A stretch of 64,000 bases of DNA. It comes from Saccharopolyspora phatthalungensis. Its GTDB lineage: Bacteria; Actinomycetota; Actinomycetes; Mycobacteriales; Pseudonocardiaceae. The stretch lies in NCBI RefSeq assembly GCF_014203395.1, contig NZ_JACHIW010000001.1, positions 4,075,501 through 4,139,500 on the forward strand, read 5' to 3'. Position numbers and translations under genes: made by a program. The stretch's first letter is position 1. Each line of letters starts with the position of its first letter. Positions 22,409 to 31,593 of this stretch are shown here, piece by piece. Below the pieces are notes generated by a model that was not told where the DNA came from, did not search any database, and saw nothing but the letters and a program-made list of their open reading frames with translations.

Positions 22409-23934
22409 CGGTCACCCCCTGTCCATTCCGCGGGTAGCAGCATTCCGTGCCGGACGAGTTCGCGCACCATTGGGATCGCGGCGCGAGTCAGGTCGTCGGC
22501 GTCTTCGCCATAGCCCATCGCGAGCAGTTCCAGAAGTTCGCCGATCGGCAGCGCCCCGCGGCAGCCGGCGAGCAGCCGGACACCAAGCTCGTCGATCTCA
22601 TGCTGCCATCCCGGGCCGTCGGTGCGGTGCAGCCGGTGCACGAGCGGATTCCAGCCCTCGTCGCCGGGCTCCGAGACCGCCTCCAGAACCGTGCTGTCGG
22701 CAGTGACCAGGCGGGCCGCCAGTAGCGCAGCGGCGGAGTCGTGCCCGCGCAGCCAGTCGACCCGGCGCAGCCACTGCTCGGATTCCGGGCCGAGCGGGTC
22801 GTCGAAGGCGTGCCGGAGGTCTTCGCACACGACCTCGCCGCGCCCATCGGTGCGGCGCAGCGTGACGAACCCGAAGCCGATCCCGATCACGTCGTTGGCT
22901 CCGAACCAGTCCAGCCACTCGGCCGCCTTCCGCCGCCCTTGCGGGGAACGCGGATCGTACCCGGCGTCGCGCACCCAGGTGCCCACATACAGCGCGGGAT
23001 CGGCGATGTCGCGCTGCACGAACCAGGCGTCCACACCGCCGCTCGGCGGCAGCCACCGGGACACCCGGTCCTGCCAGTCCTCGCCGTCCCGATGCACCCA
23101 CGAGGCCAGCAACTGCCCGGTGCCACCCTCGTTCAAGAAGCTGGGCAGCTGACGCACGACCAGCGCGCTGGCGTCATCACCGGCCAGCCCCGAGTCGCGG
23201 TAGGTGAAGTCGGTGCGTGCCGGACCGACGACGAACGGCGGGTTGCACACGATCTGATCGAACTTGCGACCCCGCACCGGGTCGAACCACTCGCCCGCGG
23301 CGAGTTCGACGTCGACCCGGTTGAGCCGGAACGTCGCCTCGGCCAGCGCCAGTGCCCGCTTGGACACATCGGTCGCGATGATCCGCTGCGCGTGGGCGCT
23401 CGCGTGCAGGGCCTGCACGCCACATCCCGTGGCGAGGTCGAGCACCGAGTCCACCGGCCGCCGCGAGGTCGCCCGGACCAGGCTCAGCGATGCATGCCCG
23501 ACGCCGAGCACGTGATCGGCCTCCACCGGCCGGCCGCCGCGCAGGTCCGAGTCCAGGTCCGAGACCACCCACCACGATTCGTCACCGACCCCGTGCGGGC
23601 GGATGTCGAGCCCAGCGCGCAGCCGGTCGCCGTCGGTCACGACGAGCCCGGCGGCTGTCGCTTCGGACACCGGCAACGGGTCCAGCGCGGCTGCGACTGC
23701 GGCCTGCGACTCGGCCTCACCCAGCAGGAACAGCCGGACCAGGGTGCCGAGCGAGCCCGCGTCGGCAGTCGCGCGCAAGGCGGGAACGGGTTCGCCGCGG
23801 CCCAAAGCAGCGTGCGCCTCGGCGCCGAGGAGTTCCACGACGCCGTCCGCGTCGTAACCAGCGGAGTGGAAGGCGTCGCGAAGTCGGTCGATGCGGTCAT
23901 GGGACAGATCTGGAATCACGATCCCGATCCTCAC
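22405..23934 (-). CDS. SAM-dependent methyltransferase with N-terminal helical domain (PrmC/RsmC-like core)
   Basis: About 509 aa from GTG 23934. Residues about 150-300 form a class I methyltransferase: VDSVLDLATGCGVQALHA is the SAM-binding motif I, and NPPF at 231-234 is motif IV, typical of enzymes that modify N or amide groups in glutamine or nucleic-acid bases. An N-terminal domain of about 140 residues and a C-terminal domain of about 200 residues flank it. The same architecture is conserved in actinobacteria without a defined substrate. It is in one unit with dtd. The start is uncertain: the frame is open to 24105, but that part overlaps the divergent gene's 5' end and is low-complexity. 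Confidence 0.85.
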   Translation of the reverse strand: MRIGIVIPDLSHDRIDRLRDAFHSAGYDADGVVELLGAEAHAALGRGEPVPALRATADAGSLGTLVRLFLLGEAESQAAVAAALDPLPVSEATAAGLVVTDGDRLRAGLDIRPHGVGDESWWVVSDLDSDLRGGRPVEADHVLGVGHASLSLVRATSRRPVDSVLDLATGCGVQALHASAHAQRIIATDVSKRALALAEATFRLNRVDVELAAGEWFDPVRGRKFDQIVCNPPFVVGPARTDFTYRDSGLAGDDASALVVRQLPSFLNEGGTGQLLASWVHRDGEDWQDRVSRWLPPSGGVDAWFVQRDIADPALYVGTWVRDAGYDPRSPQGRRKAAEWLDWFGANDVIGIGFGFVTLRRTDGRGEVVCEDLRHAFDDPLGPESEQWLRRVDWLRGHDSAAALLAARLVTADSTVLEAVSEPGDEGWNPLVHRLHRTDGPGWQHEIDELGVRLLAGCRGALPIGELLELLAMGYGEDADDLTRAAIPMVRELVRHGMLLPAEWTGGDR

Positions 23935-24098
23935 ACGCCCACCGCGACGTGCACCCAGCGCACACCCGCCGGTGCCGGCGGTGCCCGTCGGCCCTCCGCC
24001 TGGGCCCTCCTGCCCAGGCTGGGAGTCGCGTTCAGCAGGCCAGGGCGCCGGGGATGGACGGGTGTGAACTCCGGTCGACGGCGTGCCACGATTGGCCC

Positions 24099-24680
24099 AT
24101 GACACGGAGCTTGTGGATGACCGGCGACGCCGAGGCCGACAGGCTGCTCAGCGAGGATCCTTTCGCCCTGCTCACCGGCATGCTTCTCGACCAGCAGATC
24201 GCGATGGAGATTGCGTTCAACGGGCCCAAGAAGATCGCCGACCGCATGGGCGGCTTCGACGTTATGAAGATCGCCGAGTGCGACCCGGAGGAGTTCGTCG
24301 AGCTGTGCGTCGCCAAGCCGGCGATCCACCGCTACGGCGGGTCGATGGCGAAGCGGGTCCAGGCCCTCGCCCAGGAGATCGTCGAGCAATACGACGGCAA
24401 GACAGCGGCGATCTGGACTGAGGGCGACCCGGACGGCAAGGAAGTCTTGAAGCGGCTGAAGGCGCTGCCGGGCTTCGGCGACCAGAAGGCGCGGATTTTC
24501 CTCGCCCTTCTCGGCAAGCAGCGGGGTGTTCAGCCGACGGGCTGGCGCGAGGCTGCCGGTGCCTACGGCGACGCGGACGCCCGCCGGTCCATCGCCGACG
24601 TCGTTGACCAGCAGTCGCTCGACGAGGTGCGTGTCTGGAAGAAGGAACAGAAGGCTGCCGCCAAGGCCGCCAAGGGCTGA
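24099..24680 (+). CDS. HhH-GPD-type base-excision DNA repair protein (possibly non-canonical)
   Basis: A 193-aa protein of the HhH-GPD superfamily. A helical core with LLTGMLLDQQIAMEIAFNGPKKI near the N-terminus precedes the helix-hairpin-helix (LKALPGFGDQKARIFLALLG) at about residues 125-145. In canonical glycosylases a G/P loop is followed by a catalytic Asp (often VDTHV); here the equivalent reads GVQPTGWRE, without that Asp. No C-terminal FeS cysteines. The tail is Lys/Ala-rich. ATG 24099 starts the family-like sequence. It is divergent from the methyltransferase gene. Confidence 0.8.
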   Translation: MTRSLWMTGDAEADRLLSEDPFALLTGMLLDQQIAMEIAFNGPKKIADRMGGFDVMKIAECDPEEFVELCVAKPAIHRYGGSMAKRVQALAQEIVEQYDGKTAAIWTEGDPDGKEVLKRLKALPGFGDQKARIFLALLGKQRGVQPTGWREAAGAYGDADARRSIADVVDQQSLDEVRVWKKEQKAAAKAAKG

Positions 24681-24840
24681 CCGCCCGAAAACGTGGCCTC
24701 GTTGCGACGCCCGTGGCGTTAGCGTCGGCCGGGAGACGGCGGAACTACGGGCGGTAGTCGGATAACACCTGGCAACGTCAACACGGTCGCCATGTCAAGG
24801 GCCTGTGAGTCCGCACGGGCCTTCGCACTGGGGGCCGCCT

Positions 24841-25515
24841 ATGAGTCGCTACGCCGTTGCCGCCGTCTTGTCGGGGCTGACCATCGTGATCGGAGCATGC
24901 AGCGCACCGTCGGCACAGTTGTTACCGCCTCCGGTTGCGCCCGCAGCGATGCCGTTGCCGGGCAAGATGTCGGCGCGCCCGCCGCTGGTCGCGCCGCTTC
25001 CCCGGCGCGCGCCCGGTGCGGTCGGGCGTACCTGCGAGCCGGACGCCGCGCCGCGATTCGACGACCCGAGTAATCCGAACACCATCACGAACACGGCGTG
25101 CGGCCGTGTCGATGCGAATGGCGAAGCGCGCTCTGGGGACCGGTCGATAGATGATCAGCTGACGGCGACGCGCAGCGAGCCGCAGGTTCCTGGCCCGGCG
25201 ACCAACGCAGATCCGTGTGCCGGCCTGAGCCACGAGCAGTGCTACGGCACGCACGGTCCGTCGACGGCTGCCCCAGCGGCGGAATACCCGTCGACGGGTT
25301 CTCCGCCGGTCAACGACTCGCCGGTGGGCTCCACATCCGATGAGCCGCCGAGCCCACCAGCCACGTCGACCACGGCACCACCGACGAGCCGGCCGCCTGC
25401 GGCATCACCGACGAGCCCGCCGCCCACCAGCTCGATGCCCACGGCGACGAGAACCGCTTCGCCGACCACGTCCGGCTCGGCGCCCACCACGTCCGATCAG
25501 TCCACTGCGGAGTAG
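24841..25515 (+). CDS. Putative Pro/Ser/Thr-rich lipoprotein
   Basis: A 224-aa exported protein. ATG 24841 gives a signal peptide ending in lipobox IGAC, with the lipidated Cys at about residue 20. The mature part has a short Cys-containing stretch (TCEPDAAP, TACGRVDANG, DPCAGLSHEQCYG), so four cysteines could form two disulfides. The last 85 or so residues are a low-complexity Pro/Ser/Thr tail, typical of cell-wall-spanning stalks. No family recognised. The 3' end lies 65 nt from the convergent acyltransferase gene. Confidence 0.7.
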   Translation: MSRYAVAAVLSGLTIVIGACSAPSAQLLPPPVAPAAMPLPGKMSARPPLVAPLPRRAPGAVGRTCEPDAAPRFDDPSNPNTITNTACGRVDANGEARSGDRSIDDQLTATRSEPQVPGPATNADPCAGLSHEQCYGTHGPSTAAPAAEYPSTGSPPVNDSPVGSTSDEPPSPPATSTTAPPTSRPPAASPTSPPPTSSMPTATRTASPTTSGSAPTTSDQSTAE

Positions 25516-25580
25516 GACACCGTACGCGGTGATGTCGTCACCCCGCGCGCTGCGAATCGTTCCGAAGGGCGCGCGGGGGA

Positions 25581-26252
25581 TCAGGCTGCGGCGGCGCCGG
25601 GACGCTGGTAGCGGTCGACGTACTCCTGCTCGGAGAGTTCGGCGATGGCGTACATGATCTCGTCGGTGATCGAGCGCAGGACCGGCAACGAGCTCTCCAT
25701 CCCGGAGTAGCGGCCGAAGTCCAGCGGCTCGCCGAAGCGGACGGTCACCGGATGCCGCCGGGGGATCTTCTTACCGCGCGGCTGGAGCTTGTCCGTGCCG
25801 GTCAACGCGACCGGCACCACCGGTGCACCGGTGCTCAGCGCCAAGCGGGCGACGCCGGTTCGGCCCCGGTACAGCCGTCCGTCGGGCGAGCGCGTGCCCT
25901 CCGGGTGGATGCCGAACGCGCCGCCGCTGCGCAACACCTGCTCTGCGGCGTCCAGCGCCTCCTTCGCCGCGCGCCCGCGCCCGCGCTCTACCGGGATCGC
26001 GCCAAGCGAGCTGAACAGCCACTTGGTCAGCGCGCCCTTGGCACCGGTGCCCTGGAAGTACTCGGCCTTGGCCAGGAACGCCACCGGGCGCGGCAGCACC
26101 AGCGGCACGATGAAACTGTCGAGCACGGCGAGGTGGTTCGGCGCCAGGATCACCGGGCCGGTCGCGGGCACCTTGTCGGCGTCGATCACGGTCGGCCGGT
26201 AGACCGTCCGCGCCACCGCGTCCAAGATCCGCTTGCTCACCGCGTACAGCAT
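25581..26252 (-). CDS. 1-acyl-sn-glycerol-3-phosphate acyltransferase (PlsC family)
   Basis: Acylates lysophosphatidate to phosphatidate, or a related acceptor. 223 aa. The catalytic HX4D motif is NHLAVLDS with His40 and Asp45. The second block PEGTRS (Glu118-Gly-Thr-Arg) binds the glycerol phosphate. A third block GAPVVPVALTG is present. ATG 26252 follows GGAGGGCG, an excellent ribosome site. Divergent from the DUF3099 gene, with about 180 nt between. Membrane association is likely through the N-terminal helix. Confidence 0.92.
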   Translation of the reverse strand: MLYAVSKRILDAVARTVYRPTVIDADKVPATGPVILAPNHLAVLDSFIVPLVLPRPVAFLAKAEYFQGTGAKGALTKWLFSSLGAIPVERGRGRAAKEALDAAEQVLRSGGAFGIHPEGTRSPDGRLYRGRTGVARLALSTGAPVVPVALTGTDKLQPRGKKIPRRHPVTVRFGEPLDFGRYSGMESSLPVLRSITDEIMYAIAELSEQEYVDRYQRPGAAAA

Positions 26253-26430
26253 TCGCCCTCCAGCACGTTGATCCCGATCGAATCTAACCCGACGAGGGTT
26301 TCGGCGTTGCGTCCTGCCGGTCAACGTCGGGTTCGCTCTGGTCCACCCGATTACGGGGGTCGTCACTGCCGCTGACCCGGGGTATCGGCGAGCGCGATCG
26401 GGTGGCAGCATGGAAGTTGGAGGTACCGTC

Positions 26431-26757
26431 GTGAACAGTTCACATCGTGACGACCCCCCGGTGCTGATCACCGAGGCCCAGCCGTCCTACGACGATCAGC
26501 AGGCGGTGCGTCGCCGCCGGTACGCGATCATGATGGCCAGCCGGATCCCGTGCCTGGTCATGGCCGCGGTGGTGTTCCAGCTGTGGCAGTTATGGTGGTT
26601 GTCACTGATCATCTTGGCGATTTCCATTCCGCTGCCATGGATGGCGGTGCTCATCGCCAACGACCGCCCGGCCAAGAAACGGGAGCACGTGAACCGCTTC
26701 CGCCGCTCGCCGCACTCCCTGGAAGCCCGCAGCCACCAGGTCATTGACGGCGCCTGA
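26431..26757 (+). CDS. DUF3099 membrane protein
   Basis: A 108-aa protein with two transmembrane helices, about residues 35-52 and 56-76, and a basic C-terminal tail. The family hallmark PVLITEAQPSYDDQQ...RRRRYAIMM is present before the first helix. GTG 26431 is preferred because GGAGG lies 7 nt upstream; ATG 26410 would add 7 residues. The homologous gene in M. tuberculosis also sits beside the DUF3039 gene. Function unknown. Confidence 0.88.
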   Translation: MNSSHRDDPPVLITEAQPSYDDQQAVRRRRYAIMMASRIPCLVMAAVVFQLWQLWWLSLIILAISIPLPWMAVLIANDRPAKKREHVNRFRRSPHSLEARSHQVIDGA

Positions 26758-26813
26758 CAGCACCACCCGGCCGGTTGCGGACATGCGCATGGGCGGTGCG
26801 GCATCATTGGGGC

Positions 26814-27062
26814 ATGAGCACGATGACGATGCCGGAGACCGATACCCGGACCGAGACCACTGACCAGACCAGTGATGACCGTCCGGAGATGTTCCACTAC
26901 GTGCAGAAAGACAAGATCGCCGAGAGCGCGGTCATGGGCACGTTCGTGGTAGCGCTGTGCGGTGAGGTCTTCCCCGTCACCAAGTCGCCCAAGCCGGGCT
27001 CGCCGGTGTGCCCGGACTGCAAGGAGATCTTCGAGTCCCTCCCGCCCGGCGGCAAGGACTGA
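26814..27062 (+). CDS. DUF3039 protein, small zinc-ribbon-like
   Basis: An 82-aa acidic protein. After a disordered Thr/Asp/Glu-rich N-terminus comes the conserved MFHYVQKDKIAESAVMG and then VALCGEVFPV...PVCPDCKEIFE. The three cysteines C, C and C (LCGE and CPDC) look like a metal-binding or redox knuckle. 56 nt downstream of DUF3099 and same strand, probably co-transcribed. Function unknown but the pair is widely conserved in actinobacteria. Confidence 0.88.
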   Translation: MSTMTMPETDTRTETTDQTSDDRPEMFHYVQKDKIAESAVMGTFVVALCGEVFPVTKSPKPGSPVCPDCKEIFESLPPGGKD

Positions 27063-27084
27063 CAACCGACACCGCGCGGCGGTT

Positions 27085-28203
27085 TCAGCCGCCGTGCGGT
27101 TCGGTTTGCCTACCCATCGGTCGCTTCTGCAGCGGCATGCCGTTGCGCGGTAGCTCCGTCGTGGTGTCTGGTTTCTCGTCTTCGGTTTGGCGCTTTCGCC
27201 ATGCGCGATAGCCCTCTTCGGTGTGCATCCGCTGTGCGAGGCGCCTCATCTCCAGCCGTCGCCACTTCCGGCGCTCCCGGCGGGTCATCTTCGCCGGCCA
27301 CATCTCCTGGATGGCGTTGTTGAACTGCGCGCCCATGATGATCGCCAGCCCGATGAAGAACGCGAACAGCAGGAACGCGATCGGCGTGGCCAGCGCACCG
27401 TAGGTGTAGCCGGTGCTGGTCACCCACGTGATGTAGAGCCGCAGACCGATGCTGGCGCACAGGAAGATCGCCATCGCCAGCAGTGCCCCGGGCACGCCAC
27501 GATGCCACGGCAGCTTCCGTGGCAACGACACCTTGTACAGCGTCGCCAGCGCGAGCACCAGACCGATCGCGGTCGCCGGGTAGTAGAACGCCTGGATTAG
27601 CCCGGCGATGTCGTCCTGGAGTTCCCTCGGGAAGATCGTCGGCAGCCAATCCGGGCCGAGCGCGACCACCGGCAGCCCGACCACCGCGAGGATCAGGGCG
27701 ACCAGGTACAGCAGCAGCGCGAAGATCCGCTGCCACACACTGTTGCGCACCAAGTACTGGTCGTAGGCGAGGGTGATCGAGTCCACCAGCGAGGCCAAGG
27801 CCGACGAACCCGCCCACAGTGACAACAGGAAGCCGACCGAGACGATCTCGCTGCGCCCCTTGGTGAGGATGTCGGCGACGGTCGGCCCGATGATCTGGTC
27901 CACCACGTTCGCAGTGAAGACCGTGCGGGAGAACGCCAGGATCTTGTCGTGTACGGCGTCGACGACCTCGGGCCCGAACCAGTCGCCGACGAAGCCCAGG
28001 CTGCCCAGCAGCCCCAGCAGCAGCGGTGGCATGGACAACGTCTGCCAGAACGCGGCGGCCGCCGACTCCGAGAAGATGTTGTCCCACCAAGCCTTGTCGA
28101 GGGTGCGCATCACCAGGCGCAGTGGCCCGCGCCGCACCGGGGCTTCCCGTGGTGCGACGGTCGCACTGCGCCCCCGGCGATCTGGTGGACTTGGCTGACC
28201 CAT
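27085..28203 (-). CDS. YihY/BrkB-family inner-membrane protein
   Basis: A 372-aa membrane protein with about six hydrophobic helices between residues 50 and 300. It has the family pattern of an N-terminal amphipathic region followed by long helices (for example FALLLYLVALILAVVGLPVVALG, TPIAFLLFAFFIGLAIIMGAQFNNAI). The C-terminal 65 residues are highly charged and cytosolic. Once linked to RNase BN, the family is now regarded as a membrane protein of unknown transport role. ATG 28203 with AGGGG upstream. Divergent from the helicase gene. Confidence 0.88.
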   Translation of the reverse strand: MGQPSPPDRRGRSATVAPREAPVRRGPLRLVMRTLDKAWWDNIFSESAAAAFWQTLSMPPLLLGLLGSLGFVGDWFGPEVVDAVHDKILAFSRTVFTANVVDQIIGPTVADILTKGRSEIVSVGFLLSLWAGSSALASLVDSITLAYDQYLVRNSVWQRIFALLLYLVALILAVVGLPVVALGPDWLPTIFPRELQDDIAGLIQAFYYPATAIGLVLALATLYKVSLPRKLPWHRGVPGALLAMAIFLCASIGLRLYITWVTSTGYTYGALATPIAFLLFAFFIGLAIIMGAQFNNAIQEMWPAKMTRRERRKWRRLEMRRLAQRMHTEEGYRAWRKRQTEDEKPDTTTELPRNGMPLQKRPMGRQTEPHGG

Positions 28204-28449
28204 GGCACCCCTAAGGATGCTTCATCCGCTCCGGCCGCGAGCGTCGGCCCGGGAAAACGCCCGGGAACGCAGAGTGTCGCGTACCTCTCCTGCGGCCATG
28301 CCCGTGTCGGCGGGCTTCGAAAGGTAAGCTGCACGGCGGCCCGCTTCGAGTTGATCGACGCCTTGGCGAGTGCGGGCGGTCGCGAGGCTGTGCAATGGCG
28401 CGCCCTCACCAGCAAGCAGGGGAGCCAGAGGAAGGAGCGGCGAGCCGGC

Positions 28450-30219
28450 GTGTCCGAAGCGCAACTCGACTATTCCGTTCGATCCGTGCTCACCGACCCC
28501 TCGCAGGCCCCGTCCCGGCCCCTGCGTGCCTGGCAGCGCCGGGCGCTCACCAAGTACCTCTCGAGCAGCCCGCAGGACTTCCTGGCGGTGGCGACGCCGG
28601 GTGCGGGCAAGACGACGTTCGGGTTGCGGATCGCTGCGGAGCTGTTGGCCGATCGGACGGTCGAGGCGGTCACGGTGGTCGCACCCACCGAGCACCTCAA
28701 GCACCAGTGGGCGCTGGCAGCCGGTGGCGCAGGTATTCCGCTGGACTCCAACTTCCGCAACAGCGACGGCATCACCTCCAGCGATTATCGCGGTGTCGTG
28801 GTGACCTACGCGCAGGTCGCGGCGCACCCGACGTTGCACCGGGTGCGCACCGAACGCCGCAAGACGCTGGTGATCCTCGACGAGGTGCACCACGCGGGGG
28901 ACGCGAAGTCCTGGGGGGACGCGATCCGGGAGGCGTTCACCCCGGGAGTGCGGCGGCTATCACTGACCGGCACCCCGTTCCGCAGCGACGATTCGCCGAT
29001 CCCGTTCATCGGCTACGAGCCCGACGCCGACGGCTCGCTGCGCAGCCGCGCGGACCACTCCTACGGCTACTCCGACGCCCTCAACGACGGCGTGGTCAGG
29101 CCGGTGCTGTTCCTGGCGTACTCCGGGGAGGCCCGGTGGCGCACCAACGCCGGTGACGAGTTCAGCGCTCGTCTTGGCGAGCCGCTGACAGCAGAGCAGA
29201 CCGCTCGGGCATGGCGCACCGCCCTGGACCCGTCGGGGGAGTGGATCCCGACGGTGCTGCAGGCCGCCGACACCCGGTTGACGCAGCTGCGCAACGGCGG
29301 GCTCCCGGACGCCGGTGGCCTGGTGATCGCTTCGGACCACGTGACAGCGAAGGCATACGCCAAGACCCTGCACCGCCTGACCGGGCACGATCCGGTGGTG
29401 GTGCTCTCCGACGACCCGCAGGCATCCGGGCGGATCGCCGAGTTCGCCGAGTCTGAGGACCGCTGGATGGTCGCGGTCCGGATGGTCAGCGAAGGCGTCG
29501 ACGTGCCACGGCTGGCGGTCGGCGTCTACGCGACGAGTGCTTCCACGCCGCTGTTCTTCGCGCAGGCCGTGGGCCGGTTCGTGCGGGCCCGGAAACCGGG
29601 CGAAACGGCGAGCATCTTCCTGCCGAGCGTGCCTGTGCTGCTGGAGCTGGCCAGCCAGCTGGAGGCGCAGCGCGACCACGTGCTCGGCAAGCCGCACCGG
29701 GAGAAGGACGGCTGGGACGACGAACTGCTGGCCGCGGCCAACAGCAAGCGCGACGAGCCCGGCGAGGAGGAGAAGGCGTTCACCTCGCTGGGCGCCGAGG
29801 CCGAGCTGGATCAGGTGATCTACGACGGCTCGTCGTTCGGCACGGCCGCGTTCAGCACCAGCGAGGAAGAGCAGGACTACCTCGGGCTGCCCGGCCTACT
29901 GGAACCCGACCAGGTGCGCGCGCTGTTGCGGCAACGTCAGGAGCAGCAGCTGGAGGACGTCGGCAAGCGCGAGGCCGAGGCGAAGGCGGCGAAGGCCGCC
30001 GAGCAGGCCGAGCAGCGCGCCCGGCCACAAAGCGTGCAGGAGCGGTTGCAGAAGCTCCGCAAGGAGCTCAACACCCTCGTGTCGTTGCACCACCACCGCA
30101 CTCGGAAACCGCACGGCAAGATCTACAACGAGCTGCAGAGAATCTGCGGCGGGCCGCCTACCGCGATGGCCACCGTCGAACAACTCGAAGAACGCATCGC
30201 CACACTGCGCTCCTGGTGA
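28450..30219 (+). CDS. DEAD/DEAH-box superfamily 2 helicase
   Basis: 589 aa. Helicase motifs in order: Walker A TPGAGKTTF with Lys54; motif Ib-like VVVTYAQ; Walker B LDEVHHAG, a DEVH box at residues 144-147; motif III SLTGTPFRSD; motif V MVSEGVDVPRLAVGVYAT; motif VI QAVGRFVRARK. After the second RecA lobe comes a 200-residue helical tail rich in Glu, Lys and Gln (EQQLEDVGKREAEAK), likely coiled coil, ending in a small HTH-like domain. Resembles RadD/UvrB-type SF2 proteins such as XPB-like helicases. The start is GTG 28450 with AAGGAG 10 nt upstream. The open frame before that overlaps BrkB's leader. Confidence 0.9.
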   Translation: MSEAQLDYSVRSVLTDPSQAPSRPLRAWQRRALTKYLSSSPQDFLAVATPGAGKTTFGLRIAAELLADRTVEAVTVVAPTEHLKHQWALAAGGAGIPLDSNFRNSDGITSSDYRGVVVTYAQVAAHPTLHRVRTERRKTLVILDEVHHAGDAKSWGDAIREAFTPGVRRLSLTGTPFRSDDSPIPFIGYEPDADGSLRSRADHSYGYSDALNDGVVRPVLFLAYSGEARWRTNAGDEFSARLGEPLTAEQTARAWRTALDPSGEWIPTVLQAADTRLTQLRNGGLPDAGGLVIASDHVTAKAYAKTLHRLTGHDPVVVLSDDPQASGRIAEFAESEDRWMVAVRMVSEGVDVPRLAVGVYATSASTPLFFAQAVGRFVRARKPGETASIFLPSVPVLLELASQLEAQRDHVLGKPHREKDGWDDELLAAANSKRDEPGEEEKAFTSLGAEAELDQVIYDGSSFGTAAFSTSEEEQDYLGLPGLLEPDQVRALLRQRQEQQLEDVGKREAEAKAAKAAEQAEQRARPQSVQERLQKLRKELNTLVSLHHHRTRKPHGKIYNELQRICGGPPTAMATVEQLEERIATLRSW

Positions 30220-30291
30220 CCTCGCCCGACGGCGATCTCAACGGAAATCGTCAACCGGGCTCGCCGACGCCGGTCTCGTAGGGTCGTGGGC

Positions 30292-31503
30292 ATGGCTTAT
30301 GACGTGGAGAAGGTCCGGGCGCAGTACCCGGCGCTGTCCGACGGTCGGGCGTGGTTGGACGGTGCGGCAGGCACCCAGGTCCCGCAGTCGGTGATCGACG
30401 CGGTCAGCGATGCTTACCGGGTCGGGATGTCCAACGTGGGCGGCCCGTTCGAGTCCAGCCGTCGCGCCGCCGGGATCGTCGCGGAGGCGCGGGCGGCTGT
30501 CGCCGACCTGGTGGGTGCCCCCGACCCCGCATGCGTGGTGTTCGGCCCGAGCATGACCGCACTGACCTACCGCTTCGCCGCGGTGTTGGCAGCGGGCTGG
30601 GCGCCGGGCGACGAGGTCGTGGTGACGCAGCTGGACCACGACGCAAACGTGCGCCCCTGGATGCAGTACGCGCAGCGCGCGGGCGCGGCCGTGCGGATGG
30701 CCGAACTCGACCCCGCGACCGGGGAACTGCCCGTCGACCAGGTCACCAGCCTCATCGGCGAGCGCACCAAGCTGGTTGCCGTCACGGCAGCCTCGAACGT
30801 GCTGGGCACCATGCCCGACCTCCGAGCGATCTCCCACCGGGCCCGGGAGGCCGGAGCCCTGACCTACGTGGACGGGGTCCAGCACTGCCCGCACGCCCAC
30901 GTCCGGCTTGCCGAACTGGGCGCGGATTTCTACGCGACCAGTGCGTACAAGTGGGCAGGTCCGCACTTGGCCGCAGTGGTCGCCGCCGACCCGTGGTCGC
31001 TGGAGAACCTGTACCCGGACAAGCTCACGCCGTCGCCGGACACCGTGCCGGAGCGGTTCGAGCTCGGGACCAGTCCGTTCGCCGCGATGGCCGGAGCGGT
31101 CGCCGCAGTGGACCACCTGGCCGGACTGGACTCCGACGCCGACGGCGGCCGGGTCGAGCGGCTGGCGGTCTCCCGGTGTTCCGTGCAGGCCCACGAGGAC
31201 GAGCTGGCCAAGATGCTCTTCGACGGGCTGGCCGCGCTTGACGGCGTCGTCCGGTATGGCGCTCCGCAGGGCCCCTGCACGCCTACGGCGTTCTTCGGGC
31301 TTCCGGGCAAGGAACCCTCGGATGCGGCGGCGCAGCTGGCTGAGCGCGGTCTCAACGTCTCCCACGGGCATTCCTACGCCTGGGAGGCGGTGCACGCGCT
31401 CGGCATAGGGCCGAAGGGCGGCGTGCGGGCCAGCCTGTCGCACTACAGCAACCAGGCGGACGTCCAACGGCTGCTCGACGCCCTGGGCGAAATCAGCGGA
31501 TGA
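30292..31503 (+). CDS. Cysteine desulfurase-like class V aminotransferase lacking the loop cysteine
   Basis: 403 aa, fold type I PLP enzyme. The Schiff-base lysine is in TSAYKWAGPH (about Lys220). The N-terminal WLDGAAGTQVPQSVIDAV and TVERFELGTSPF-like block (here VPERFELGTSPF) are typical of SufS relatives. In true SufS/CsdA the mobile loop carries the persulfide Cys; here the equivalent reads LNVSHGHSYAWE with no Cys. This matches the 'cysteine desulfurase-like, VC1184' subfamily, whose activity is uncertain. ATG 30292 chosen over GTG 30286. Stands alone between the helicase and a terminator. Confidence 0.88.
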   Translation: MAYDVEKVRAQYPALSDGRAWLDGAAGTQVPQSVIDAVSDAYRVGMSNVGGPFESSRRAAGIVAEARAAVADLVGAPDPACVVFGPSMTALTYRFAAVLAAGWAPGDEVVVTQLDHDANVRPWMQYAQRAGAAVRMAELDPATGELPVDQVTSLIGERTKLVAVTAASNVLGTMPDLRAISHRAREAGALTYVDGVQHCPHAHVRLAELGADFYATSAYKWAGPHLAAVVAADPWSLENLYPDKLTPSPDTVPERFELGTSPFAAMAGAVAAVDHLAGLDSDADGGRVERLAVSRCSVQAHEDELAKMLFDGLAALDGVVRYGAPQGPCTPTAFFGLPGKEPSDAAAQLAERGLNVSHGHSYAWEAVHALGIGPKGGVRASLSHYSNQADVQRLLDALGEISG

Positions 31504-31544
31504 ACGCGGTCCAGGCCTGACCAGGCGATGGAGCCTGGAAACGA

Positions 31545-31576
31545 CCGTGCCCCCGCAGTTCCCTGCGGGGGCACGG
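31545..31576. terminator. Bidirectional terminator between SufS-like gene and DUF7455 gene
   Basis: A perfect 14-bp stem, CCGTGCCCCCGCAG (31545-31558) with CTGCGGGGGCACGG (31563-31576), and a TTCC tetraloop. Located between convergent stops at 31503 and 31594. Confidence 0.85.
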
Positions 31577-31593
31577 CCTCGGCTTGACGGGTG

